A stretch of DNA of 64,000 bases from Pseudanabaena sp. UWO311 (GTDB taxonomy: Bacteria > Cyanobacteriota > Cyanobacteriia > Pseudanabaenales > Pseudanabaenaceae). Shown in pieces: positions 54,384-62,296 of this stretch. The notes beneath the pieces are model-generated. The model was not told where the DNA came from, made no database searches, and saw only the letters and a list, made by a program, of their open reading frames with translations. The position numbers and the translations under genes were made by a program. The stretch is from the NCBI RefSeq assembly GCF_006937785.1, contig NZ_SJEE01000013.1:62001-126000 (forward strand). The letters are read 5' to 3'. Each line of letters opens with the position of its first letter. Within the stretch, counting starts at the first letter, position 1.

Positions 54384-55288
54384 GCATCAAAAATAGAACG
54401 AACTAGGCTCTTAACTACCCAAACATCGATATCATCAGTTCTTACTGCTTCAGCAATTTGCTGAGCGCGATCTAGATCAGGCGCGATCGCAAATACCGTT
54501 GATCCTGAACCTGACATCATTGCGCCAAGACATTCTTGATCGAGCAATTTATTTTTGAGATCTGCGATCGCAGGATATTCAGGCAAAACTACGCGTTCTA
54601 AATCGTTATACAACAATCGTCCGATTTTAGTTGGAGCAGACTCACCACCAGAGGCGATCGCTGCCACGATTTGGCTAGACAAATTTTGGTTTTTAACTTG
54701 ACTGGTTGCCAGCAAACCTTGCTTGCGGAAAGTTTGGTATGCCCATGCGGTAGCGATCGCAATCTGACGTGGTTTACAAATTACTAATACTAAATCTGTG
54801 AGATCAGGCAAAGGCGAAAGAACTTCGCCTCGACCTGTAGCTAAAGCTGTGCCACCAGAAACGCAGAAAGGAATATCGGAGCCTAACTGGGCAGCAAAAT
54901 CACAAAGCTGTGACTGGGTGAGTCCCAAATCCCAAAGGCGATCAATCCCCACAAAAACTGAGGCGGCATTTGCCGAGCCACCAGCTAAACCTGCCCCCAT
55001 AGGAATCTGCTTATCGATCGCAATTTCCAGCCCCCCAATCTCTGGATAAATACTCTGCATCAAAGCTGCCGCCTTGTAAGCCAAATTAGTGCGATCACAG
55101 GGCACTTCAGGATTAGTACATAGAACTTGAATTTCATCAGTCCCAATTTTACGAATATCAACGCGATCGCACAGATCGATACTCTGCAAGATCATCACTA
55201 AATCGTGATAACCATCAACACGATTTCCCGTAATCTCCAGATAGAGATTAATTTTTGCGGCAGCTTTAAGAGAAATACGCGAGGTCAT
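54380..55288 (-). CDS. ispE: 4-diphosphocytidyl-2-C-methyl-D-erythritol kinase
   Basis: A 302-residue GHMP kinase of the MEP pathway, phosphorylating CDP-methylerythritol on the way to isoprenoids (chlorophyll tail, carotenoids). Seen are AAAKINLYLEITGNRVDGYHD (substrate site with Lys and Asp), the ATP loop PMGAGLAGGSANAASV (about 92-107) and MMSGSGSTVFAI near 260. Its start overlaps the pipX stop by four bases, so both are in one operon; its stop overlaps that of the Crp/Fnr gene by four bases on the other strand. Confidence 0.96.
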   Translation of the reverse strand: MTSRISLKAAAKINLYLEITGNRVDGYHDLVMILQSIDLCDRVDIRKIGTDEIQVLCTNPEVPCDRTNLAYKAAALMQSIYPEIGGLEIAIDKQIPMGAGLAGGSANAASVFVGIDRLWDLGLTQSQLCDFAAQLGSDIPFCVSGGTALATGRGEVLSPLPDLTDLVLVICKPRQIAIATAWAYQTFRKQGLLATSQVKNQNLSSQIVAAIASGGESAPTKIGRLLYNDLERVVLPEYPAIADLKNKLLDQECLGAMMSGSGSTVFAIAPDLDRAQQIAEAVRTDDIDVWVVKSLVRSIFDA

Positions 55289-55554
55289 TGGGAAAAAGTT
55301 CGCTTATATATGTGCTGTAAATTTTTTTGTTCATTATCAGTCCCACTGCGCCGCAGAGATCTCATTTGGTTTTCGACCATGAGCTTGGCATCTGCTCGCG
55401 AGACAGGCTCAAACTGAACTCCGTCAGGACTAGTAGTAATTAGGAAAAACAACCTTTGTGCGTAGAGTGTTGTGAACAAACTACGAAACTCATCTACTCT
55501 ACATAAGCGAGATAGCAAGCCAAAAGTGGGATGATTTAGATAATGTTCGGACAT
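55285..55554 (-). CDS. pipX: PipX, PII-interacting coactivator of NtcA
   Basis: An 89-residue regulator unique to cyanobacteria. It binds NtcA as coactivator when nitrogen is low and PII when nitrogen is sufficient. The sequence follows the family closely: YLNHPTFGLLSRLC, LFTTLYAQRLFFLITT (Tudor-like fold), FEPVSRADAKLMVENQMRSLRRSG and two C-terminal helices ending KRTFSQ. Length is right. The ATGA overlap with ispE couples nitrogen signalling to isoprenoid synthesis at the transcript level; I see no NtcA box (GTA-N8-TAC) upstream. Confidence 0.94.
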   Translation of the reverse strand: MSEHYLNHPTFGLLSRLCRVDEFRSLFTTLYAQRLFFLITTSPDGVQFEPVSRADAKLMVENQMRSLRRSGTDNEQKNLQHIYKRTFSQ

Positions 55555-55802
55555 TTGGCGGGCTTGAAAAATTTAGTAAGTTGGATGAACTAGGAGAGAT
55601 GAATTTTTTCTGTATCGTAAACAACATGAGTTTAACGAAACTATCGGGATTGGGGATTTATAAAGAAGCTTAAAAATCCCTAGAAATTAGACAATACAAC
55701 CTATTCGATAATATTACGATTATTATTTTGATATGTTTAGTGCGATTAATCAGGAAATGTTATCAAACCTTAACGACTTTTCCTCCCGAATTCGATCAAA
55801 TT

Positions 55803-56210
55803 ATGACTAAAATTTTTAATTTTCATATTCTGGCAAGACTAGTTTTAGTTATTGTGCTGATATCCAGTCTTTTCTCAGTGCCCCGATGGGCGATCGCTGC
55901 TGAACGCCGTCCTGTGATCCCAGCTAATGGTCAGCCGATTCTCAGTGGCAATATGCATGGATCTGACTGGATGGCTGCTTCCAATGATTCTAAGCAAGCC
56001 TATTGCGAAGAAGCCTTTGCAGCTTTTCGTGGCTCTGCGGCTCAAAGCTATATCATTAGTCACAATATTCAAAGCCTTAGTCCAGAAGGACTATGCGATC
56101 GCATGGATCAGTACTATAGCCTTGAGGAATACGCCGATGATCGTCTCGGATCGGCAGCTGCGATCGCTCCAATTTTATTCGCCGATACACCTCTTGGGAC
56201 TAAATACTAA
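55803..56210 (+). CDS. Exported protein of unknown function
   Basis: A 135-residue protein with a signal peptide (hydrophobic LARLVLVIVLISSLFS, cut near IAA-ERRPV). The mature part has two cysteines (AYCEEAF, GLCDRM) that could form a disulphide and a segment of mostly alpha-helical look. I do not recognise the family. ATG 55803 is chosen because the signal peptide starts there; the frame is open back to 55728. Confidence 0.7.
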   Translation: MTKIFNFHILARLVLVIVLISSLFSVPRWAIAAERRPVIPANGQPILSGNMHGSDWMAASNDSKQAYCEEAFAAFRGSAAQSYIISHNIQSLSPEGLCDRMDQYYSLEEYADDRLGSAAAIAPILFADTPLGTKY

Positions 56211-56555
56211 GACTTGCGGCAATTTGCGATCAAATTAATCACAATAAATATCTTAAAAGTCATGCTTTGCAGGACTTTTAAGATATTTATTGGTTTGTGT
56301 TTAGATGCAACGCGCTGTAAAAAACAAAAATTTTACAAAGCCTAGACTTTCATTTTGGAGCTAGGGAACATGTGAATTAATCACTTTGTCTGTGTACTAA
56401 GTGACAGTTACAACTAATTCGATCCGTATAATTACTCATTAGATATATTTATGGTACACAAAAATACACATGACATAAGATAGAATCTGAGTTATAAGAT
56501 ATTTTTGTTGTTTTCGTGGTGTGATCGCAACGTTTTCAAACGTTTTAAAGGAAGT
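56211..56555. other. 345-base intergenic region
   Basis: Contains the palindrome at 56242 followed by GATGCAACGCGCTGTAAAA (about 56305). From 56340 to 56555 it should hold the promoter of the small ORF-desA operon; I see no RNA gene. AAAGGA at 56547 serves the next start. Confidence 0.55.
56242..56292. repeat. 20-bp perfect inverted repeat, CTTTGC loop
   Basis: Arms 56242-56261 and 56273-56292 (CAATAAATATCTTAAAAGTC and complement) around ATGCTTTGCAG, the loop type also at 27038 and 53570, and followed by a GCAACGC tail. Confidence 0.9.
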
Positions 56556-56738
56556 ATGAGCAAACAAACTGAAGCCCCATCTAAAGAGATTTCTAAATTG
56601 AACGTAACCGCTAAAAAGTTATATTCCGAAGAAGTTCAGGCTGAACTTGCGGAATTGCAATCAGATATCGATGTTCTTTTCCAGCAATTGCAAAGCTTAA
56701 GCCGTCAACGCCTGACCACCGTAGGGAGTGCTCAGTAG
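56556..56738 (+). CDS. 60-residue conserved-looking helical protein, coupled to desA
   Basis: A small charged protein ([17 protein letters not shown]...) whose second half is a predicted coiled-coil helix ([22 protein letters not shown]). ATG 56556 has AAAGGA three bases before it. Its TAG stop overlaps the GTG start of desA by one base, so desA translation should depend on it. No function recognised; the coupling suggests it acts with or regulates the desaturase. Confidence 0.65.
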   Translation: MSKQTEAPSKEISKLNVTAKKLYSEEVQAELAELQSDIDVLFQQLQSLSRQRLTTVGSAQ

Positions 56739-57772
56739 TGGTTGCCATACAAAACTCTTCACACACTCTTACCCCTGAGACGACCCTCCGCGACATTATT
56801 AAAACTATCCCTTCTGAATACTTTGAGAAAAAACCTCTCAGAGCTTGGTTGAGTGTTTTATTCTCATTAACAACTGCTGCGCTTGGTTATGCCAGCATTG
56901 CGTTTTCTCCTTGGTACTTATTGCCTTTTGCTTGGATTTTTACAGGTACGGCTCTAACTGGCTGGTTCGTAATTGGACATGACTGCGGACATCGATCTTT
57001 CTCAAATAAAATTTGGGTTAATGATCTTGTTGGTCATATTGCTTTCTTACCATTGATTTTTCCTTTCCACGGTTGGCGATTCAAGCATGATTATCACCAT
57101 CTGCATACCAATAAGATGGGTGAAGATAATGCTTGGTATCCATTTACCATCGATGAATATGAGAAAGGAAAAGGGCTTATTTCCAATGTTTATCGATTGA
57201 TTCGCACCCGTTTTTGGTGGACTGGCTCGATTATTCATTGGGCAAACTTACATTTTAATGCCAGCATCTATCCTGAGCGCCAGCAGTCTCAAGTCAAGTT
57301 TTCCTATAGATTGGTAATTGCCTTCGCGGCGATCGCATTTCCAACTTTGATTATCACCACAGGATTCTTTGGCTTTATCAGCTTTTTTGTAATGCCTTGG
57401 CTTGTATATCACTTTTGGATGAGCACTTTTACGATTGTTCATCACACAATGCCAGATATTCAATTCAAAGATAAGGACAAATGGCACGCAGCTACCGACC
57501 AGCTAACAGGAACTGTCCATTGCGACTATCCAGCTTGGGTTGAGTGGTTATGTCACGATATAAATGTGCATGTCCCTCACCATGTTTCGACTGGTATTCC
57601 CTCGTATAACTTACGCTTAGCACATAAGTCTCTCGATGAGAATTGGGGTCAGTATATGTACAAGACTAAGTTCTCTTGGGCTTTAATGAAGGATATTGGT
57701 GATCGCTGTCATATCTACGACGCGGAGAAATGTTATAAAAGTTTCGATGAAGTTGATGCTAAATCAGCTTAG
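56738..57772 (+). CDS. desA: Acyl-lipid fatty acid desaturase, DesA (delta-12) type
   Basis: A 344-residue membrane-bound di-iron desaturase that inserts a double bond into glycerolipid acyl chains, raising membrane fluidity in the cold. Three histidine boxes are present: H81DCGH, H117DYHH and VHVPHH (about 285). Hydrophobic helices lie at about 40-75, 98-112 and 195-230. GTG 56738 overlaps the preceding stop by one base. DesA/omega-6 fits best; an omega-3 (DesB) assignment cannot be fully excluded. A terminator follows. Confidence 0.9.
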   Translation: MVAIQNSSHTLTPETTLRDIIKTIPSEYFEKKPLRAWLSVLFSLTTAALGYASIAFSPWYLLPFAWIFTGTALTGWFVIGHDCGHRSFSNKIWVNDLVGHIAFLPLIFPFHGWRFKHDYHHLHTNKMGEDNAWYPFTIDEYEKGKGLISNVYRLIRTRFWWTGSIIHWANLHFNASIYPERQQSQVKFSYRLVIAFAAIAFPTLIITTGFFGFISFFVMPWLVYHFWMSTFTIVHHTMPDIQFKDKDKWHAATDQLTGTVHCDYPAWVEWLCHDINVHVPHHVSTGIPSYNLRLAHKSLDENWGQYMYKTKFSWALMKDIGDRCHIYDAEKCYKSFDEVDAKSA

Positions 57773-57774
57773 AT

Positions 57775-57815
57775 AAAAAAAGAGATGCAGCGCAAAACGT
57801 CGCATCTCTTTTTTT
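57775..57815 (+). terminator. Intrinsic terminator of desA
   Basis: A 14-bp stem (AAAAAAAGAGATGC, 57775-57788, with 57802-57815) begins two bases after the stop and ends in a T-run; inner GCG/CGT bases can extend it with mismatches. Confidence 0.9.
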
Positions 57816-57896
57816 TGATCTAATCGTAAAATGCACTAGATGTAGCGCTTTGCGCTATAACCTGTGACTAATACTTTTAATCTGGAGATGCAAAAT

Positions 57897-58298
57897 ATGC
57901 GTACAATACGAAAATTGCCTATCCTATCTCTTGCTCTAGTTTTGGTTGGTTATATTGCCTATGGATGGCTACTTTCAGTACACAAGGCTGATTGGCGCAT
58001 CTGGATTCCCGCTGGGGCGATCGCCTTTGGTGTGGATTGGTTATTCTCTGTAGGATGGGCGATCGCAGCAGTAATATTTGTGTTTTATCAAAAGTCGCAG
58101 TTTCTATTGTCACTGGGGATTAGTGTAGTTTGGGTGCTACTGATATATGTTGCGAGAAATGAGCTTCGGGCTTTCATGAATAATCGTGGCTGGAATTTCT
58201 TTGTTCTTGCTCTAATCGCTGGGGCTGGGCTGGGGCTAGGCTGGTTTACTGATACATTGCCCACAATTCGTACTTTCGGCGAATCGTTAGTTAAATGA
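57897..58298 (+). CDS. Small four-helix membrane protein
   Basis: A 133-residue protein with four hydrophobic segments (about 8-26, 38-62, 67-85 and 98-118), the first followed by the polar HKADWRIWIP stretch. Not recognised. ATG 57897 has GGAG nine bases upstream; ATG 57888 and GTG 57864 are alternative starts. Its stop codon is inside a 21-bp palindrome. Confidence 0.65.
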   Translation: MRTIRKLPILSLALVLVGYIAYGWLLSVHKADWRIWIPAGAIAFGVDWLFSVGWAIAAVIFVFYQKSQFLLSLGISVVWVLLIYVARNELRAFMNNRGWNFFVLALIAGAGLGLGWFTDTLPTIRTFGESLVK

Positions 58299-58340
58299 GA
58301 TAAAAAAATGCAGCGCTTAGCGCTGCATTTTTTTATCTCA
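58296..58340 (+). terminator. 21-bp perfect palindrome across the stop codon, TTA loop
   Basis: Arms 58296-58316 and 58320-58340 around TTA; tip ATGCAGCGC-TTA-GCGCTGCAT, with A-run and T-run. The first three bases are the stop codon of the membrane protein. Confidence 0.92.
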
Positions 58341-58440
58341 AATCGCTGTATTCAATGCACTTGTTACTAGCGCTACTTTTCCAAAGCTCTAGAAGTTGCT
58401 TAATGATAATGGAGATCACTAAAGCTATCGTTAATTTTTC

Positions 58441-59364
58441 ATGCGTTTGGAACAGTTACAAGCATTTTTGGCAGTTGCTGAAACAGGAAACTTTCAGCAA
58501 GCTGCCCAAAAATGTGGAGTTAGCCAGTCAACCATCAGCCGACAGGTACAGTCTTTAGAGGCAACTGTCGGTATCTCGCTGTTTCATCGTCAGGGGAACG
58601 CGAAGCTAACAGTAGGCGGCGATCGCCTGTTAATCCATGCTAAGAAAATTTGTCAAATTTGGTCAACTGCCGAACAAGAATTACTCGATTTGCAGGCAGG
58701 AAAACAAACAGAGCTATGTGTGGCAGGGATTCCTTCAGCCTGTGCTTATCAGCTACCACCAATATTGCAAAAGTTTTCTAAGGCTTATCCGAATGTCCAG
58801 CTCCGAGTGACAACCTTGGGAAGCGATCGCGCTCTTAAAGTTCTTAAAGATGGATTGATAGACATTGCGATCGTCATGAATAATCCATTTTTAACCGCAA
58901 GTTCCGAAATGGTAGTTGAGAAACTCTATGAAGAAAAAATTCAACTTTTGCTGACTGTTAATCATCCCCTTTGCCGAAAAGAATCACTTACATGGAAAGA
59001 CTTACATAATGTCCCCCAAGCCGTATTTAAAGACGGCTATGGATTACAGCGTCTCGTCCAAGACCAATTCAATCGTCAAGGGCTGCGTTTAAATGCAGCT
59101 CTTGAGTTGAATTCCCTTGAAGCTTTTCGCGGTGTAGTTAAGCAAGGTAGTTTGGTTGCCTTGCTTCCAGAAACTTTTTTAGTGGAGTTAACTCACGATC
59201 CAGACTTAGTAGTGCGATCGCTCAATGAACCATGCCTAACTCGTGAAATAGTCTTAGTCACTACGAGCGATCGCATCCAAATTCCCCCAATTCAATATTT
59301 TTGTAAGCTTGCTGCCCAGATGATTCAGCAGGAAATTCCTGTGGCTTTAAAAAGTGCCCTGTAA
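58441..59364 (+). CDS. LysR-family transcriptional regulator
   Basis: A 307-residue LysR regulator. The N-terminal winged HTH (MRLEQLQAFLAVAETGNFQQAAQKCGVSQSTISRQVQSLEATVG, family signature) spans about 1-60; a linker helix and a periplasmic-binding-protein-like effector domain (about 90-295) follow. Cyanobacterial relatives include regulators of carbon uptake and NDH-1; which one this is cannot be said. It is followed after 82 bases by the TrpD-like gene on the same strand. Confidence 0.92.
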   Translation: MRLEQLQAFLAVAETGNFQQAAQKCGVSQSTISRQVQSLEATVGISLFHRQGNAKLTVGGDRLLIHAKKICQIWSTAEQELLDLQAGKQTELCVAGIPSACAYQLPPILQKFSKAYPNVQLRVTTLGSDRALKVLKDGLIDIAIVMNNPFLTASSEMVVEKLYEEKIQLLLTVNHPLCRKESLTWKDLHNVPQAVFKDGYGLQRLVQDQFNRQGLRLNAALELNSLEAFRGVVKQGSLVALLPETFLVELTHDPDLVVRSLNEPCLTREIVLVTTSDRIQIPPIQYFCKLAAQMIQQEIPVALKSAL

Positions 59365-59446
59365 GGCTAGAAAGCAGAGACTATCTACTTTCTAGGCTAT
59401 AATTCAACATCTAACCGACTTTTGCATTAAATTTACCCTTAGAGTA

Positions 59447-60475
59447 ATGAGTAAAGAATTTCGCGAATTTTTGCGTAAAGTTGGGAGCGGTACACATACC
59501 AGCAAAAGCTTGACGCGCCAAGAGGCTGAAGCTGCCACGATCATGATGTTACAGGGAGTTGCAACTCCTGCTCAGATTGGCGCATTTATGATCGCCCATC
59601 GGATTAAACGTCCAACCAGTGAAGAATTGGCAGGGATGCTCGATGCTTATAAACTTTTGGGCGCAAAGGTCGCGCCGATCGCATCGACAAAACAGGTTTT
59701 AGTGCTGGGATCGCCCTACGATGGCAGATCGAAGACTGCACCAGTTAGTCCTGTGACAGCGATCGTCTTAGCGACGGCGGGTATTCCTGTGTTGATGCAT
59801 GGAGGCGATCGGATGCCTACTAAAGAAGGGTTACCTTTTATCGAAATTTGGCAAGCATTGGGCTTAAATTGGCAAGATTTCTCCATTGAGCAAGTCCAAC
59901 ACAACCTCGAAACTCAAAATTTTGGATTTGTCTATTTGCCCAAGCATTTTCCACTTGCTCAAGGACTAGTCGCCTATCGCGAGCAAATCGGTAAGCGCCC
60001 ACCCTTTGCTACCCTTGAGTTAATGTGGTCACCCTATCAAGGAAAACAATTTATAGTGTCAGGTTTTGTGCATCCACCTACCGAAACTAATATCCGCGAA
60101 GCCTTTGCTCAGCATGGCATTACCGAATTTGCTACTGTTAAAGGCTGGGAGGGAAGTGTAGATTTGCCGCGATCGCGTACTGCGATTATCGGTATCAACC
60201 ACAGTGATCAATTTGAGCGATTAACCCTATCAGCAAGGAATTATGGATTTAGCTCCGAAGATCCTGCGATCGCAGATGCATCAGAAATGTCTATCAAAAT
60301 CATTTCTGCTCTCAAAGCGGAACCTTCTGAATATCTCAACTCGGTATTATGGAACTGTGGATTCTATCTCTGGCTTTATGGAATGCATGACGAAATTGCT
60401 GATGCGATCGTTCATGCTCAAGAAATCATCAACAGTGGTAAAGCGTTACAGAAGTTAGAAGATTTACGAGCTTAA
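59447..60475 (+). CDS. TrpD-like (anthranilate phosphoribosyltransferase family) protein
   Basis: A 342-residue protein with the fold of anthranilate phosphoribosyltransferase: the N-terminal helical domain (LTRQEAEAATIMMLQGVATPAQIGAFMIAHRIKRPTSEEL) is clear. The PRPP motif GTGGD is absent: LVLGSPYDGRSKTAPVSP occurs there, and the acidic metal site is VKGWEGSVDLPRSRT. It thus resembles TrpD2/YbiB-like proteins, some of which bind nucleic acid, and is probably not the tryptophan enzyme. Confidence 0.85.
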   Translation: MSKEFREFLRKVGSGTHTSKSLTRQEAEAATIMMLQGVATPAQIGAFMIAHRIKRPTSEELAGMLDAYKLLGAKVAPIASTKQVLVLGSPYDGRSKTAPVSPVTAIVLATAGIPVLMHGGDRMPTKEGLPFIEIWQALGLNWQDFSIEQVQHNLETQNFGFVYLPKHFPLAQGLVAYREQIGKRPPFATLELMWSPYQGKQFIVSGFVHPPTETNIREAFAQHGITEFATVKGWEGSVDLPRSRTAIIGINHSDQFERLTLSARNYGFSSEDPAIADASEMSIKIISALKAEPSEYLNSVLWNCGFYLWLYGMHDEIADAIVHAQEIINSGKALQKLEDLRA

Positions 60476-61090
60476 CCTCTCGAAATCAAAATAGTTATGG
60501 CGATCGCAGATTATCAGAACTGTGTTTATTATTGCAATCTAATGAAGTGCGATCGCCTTGTCATTTCATGGTTAAGTACGTAGGCGATCGCTAAATCTAT
60601 ATTTGACTTGTTATATAAAATTTTATATAATTTGTGAGTGTTTAGGAATATGTAATCTAAAACTATGTCGATCAAGTTTTACGAAAGTCCGTTTCATGCG
60701 ATCGAAGTGCTTCTATTAAAATCCAAACAAGAGATTTAGCTAAAGACGATTAGTCATTACTGATGTTACGTGGAACTCAGATGAAGAATCTCTTGCTACT
60801 AGTCAAGCAGGGCAACCACGGGGGGATTGCCCCTACCAAAATAATTTAGATTTTGTAGGGGCTGTGCCCCCGTGCCAGCCACAGACTCTCGCCATTGGTA
60901 GGAATTCCTTCCACGTAACATCAGTCATTAAAGGAAAATGTGTAGATAGTTGTTCAAAAGCAAATTAATGATAGTCCTGATAGGGATATGCTTTTGGCTG
61001 TTTTGAGTTTCTCGCCTATTTTTGTAGCGATGGGTGATCTTGCTATGTTCTCTAGGACTGCTGTGAAAGTCATGTTGCTTCAAGAAATTC
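60476..61090. other. 615-base region with a MITE-like element
   Basis: Between the TrpD-like gene and the HNH gene. It contains HIP1 sites, the element at 60759-60925, and short decayed-looking frames (for example 24 codons from 60665) without support. No RNA gene recognised. Confidence 0.55.
60759..60925. mobile_element. Candidate non-autonomous element with 17-bp terminal inverted repeats
   Basis: ACTGATGTTACGTGGAA (60759-60775) returns as its exact reverse complement at 60909-60925, giving a 167-base unit. Inside is an imperfect inverted pair of G/C-rich blocks (GGGCAACCACGGGGG... and ...CTGTGCCCCCGTGCC) of a type frequent in cyanobacteria. The string AGTCATTA occurs at both edges (60752 and 60923) and could be a remnant of a target duplication. 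No frame inside. Confidence 0.6.
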
Positions 61091-61504
61091 TTAGGGTACT
61101 GGATATTTCCCAATACTGATGAGTTGTTCACGTTCGATAACACGTTCTTGAAGGTTAAATTGGAGGATTTTAGCAGTGACACGCCCTTCAGGAGTAAGTG
61201 GGAGAATGGTTCCTCCTTGTAGGCAAAAGTGATCTGACCATTGCTGAATACGGGGATTAAAAAATGGAGTTAGCTGCTTTGTCTCAGGATCAATAGAACC
61301 GAGGTCAGTGCCTTTGAAACGATTGCAGCAAGGACAAGCTAAAGCCAGATTTTCAGCTTCGGTAATGCCATCGTGTTTTTCAGCAATGATATGTTCTATT
61401 TCAAAAGTAAAGAATGAAGCTGCTTGAGGATATCGACAATACTCGCACTGTTCTTCAGCACGTTGGATGACTAGCCGACGTAGGGGAACTGATACATAGC
61501 TCAT
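61091..61504 (-). CDS. HNH endonuclease
   Basis: A 137-residue HNH nuclease. Zinc-binding pairs are C-E-Y-C (about 20-23) and CPCC (about 55-58); the ββα active site is FEIEHIIAEKHDG (catalytic histidine) through NLALACPCCNRFKGTD. Such small proteins cut DNA with a divalent metal. Its start overlaps the stop of the 118-residue partner by four bases (ATGA), so the two are coupled. The partnership suggests a nuclease-control pair; target and role are not known. Confidence 0.88.
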   Translation of the reverse strand: MSYVSVPLRRLVIQRAEEQCEYCRYPQAASFFTFEIEHIIAEKHDGITEAENLALACPCCNRFKGTDLGSIDPETKQLTPFFNPRIQQWSDHFCLQGGTILPLTPEGRVTAKILQFNLQERVIEREQLISIGKYPVP

Positions 61505-61857
61505 GCTGCTTTCTGTAATTGTTTATATGCATGGGCTTTAGCTAATCTTACCCAATGCTCTAAGAGTAAGTAGCGATCGAGTTCGGCTTCTTCGGTTCGG
61601 GAAAGGCTTCCAGATTTGTTGCGTTCGAGTAGTTCGCTCATCCGCGCTTGTAAGGCTGGTGTGGGACGGATGGCGAGGATTGCTTCAGGACTGGGTTGAC
61701 TGGCTAGAAGCTCGACAATTTGGCGATCGTCTTGGTAAGATAGCGTTTCTGTGGTGGGAATGTCTTGAAGTAGGCGATCTAGGGTTTCAGGGAGTTGATC
61801 GCCTAGTCGTTGTAGTTTTTCTCCGAGGCGATCGGGGACTTCTAGTATGATTTGCAT
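61501..61857 (-). CDS. Small helical partner of the HNH nuclease
   Basis: A 118-residue protein, mostly helical and charged: MQIILEVPDRLGEKLQRLGDQLPETLDRLLQDI, then a PTPALQARMSELLERNKSGSLSRTEEAELDRYLLLEHWVRLAKAHAY block. Genes like this often precede HNH nuclease genes in cyanobacteria (remembered, not searched). Position, size and overlap are like an antitoxin upstream of its toxin. A VapB-like or inhibitor role is inference. Confidence 0.75.
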   Translation of the reverse strand: MQIILEVPDRLGEKLQRLGDQLPETLDRLLQDIPTTETLSYQDDRQIVELLASQPSPEAILAIRPTPALQARMSELLERNKSGSLSRTEEAELDRYLLLEHWVRLAKAHAYKQLQKAA

Positions 61858-61927
61858 GGTTTGTGATTTGGAGATTGTGAGTTGTGTTTATTGTAGCAAG
61901 CTTGTTATGGGCGATCGCCAACTAATT

Positions 61928-62296
61928 CTATAGTTCAATCAATCCCAAGCTAATTTGAATTGCATTATCCACATATCCCATGAGGTGATTGGAGATGATA
62001 CCCATTCTTTTGACTAAGCGTTGTTTGTCAATAGAACGAATCTGATTGAGAAGCACTACGGATGTCACGGTTAGTCCACCTTCAGGAGAATTGATTAGAA
62101 CTTCTGTGGGATAGGTCTCAGGGTCGAATTGGGATGTGATGGCAGCAACGATGGTAATGGGGCTGTATTGATTGGAAATATCATTTTGGAGAATGAGAGC
62201 GGGTCTAGTTTTCTGAATTTCTGAACCAACTGTAGGGTCAAAATTAACCAAATAGATTTCGCCTCTCTTGGGAAATTCTATTTTCCGTTTTGCCAT
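61928..62296 (-). CDS. Type II toxin, PemK/MazF family
   Basis: A 122-residue mRNA interferase-type toxin. Seen are KRGEIYLVNFDPTVGSEIQKTRPALIL (start of the PemK fold with conserved Arg-Pro), ITIVAAITSQ, and SVVLLNQIRSIDKQRL with the conserved aspartate. It cleaves RNA in related systems. It overlaps the antitoxin gene upstream by 19 bases. Confidence 0.93.
   Translation of the reverse strand: MAKRKIEFPKRGEIYLVNFDPTVGSEIQKTRPALILQNDISNQYSPITIVAAITSQFDPETYPTEVLINSPEGGLTVTSVVLLNQIRSIDKQRLVKRMGIISNHLMGYVDNAIQISLGLIEL

Noticed and set aside
55555-55802. NtcA site upstream of pipX
   Set aside because: No GTA-N8-TAC with a suitable -10 could be found.
4898-58340. Intergenic palindromes as simple rho-independent terminators only
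   Set aside because: Some lack U-runs, some follow another terminator (41437) or precede genes (8570, 12746); arm length and identity exceed what termination needs. Those with U-runs are still annotated as terminators.
60928-61182. Open frame of 84 codons on the minus strand
   Set aside because: Overlaps the end of the HNH gene, composition is like translated intergenic DNA, no start signal.
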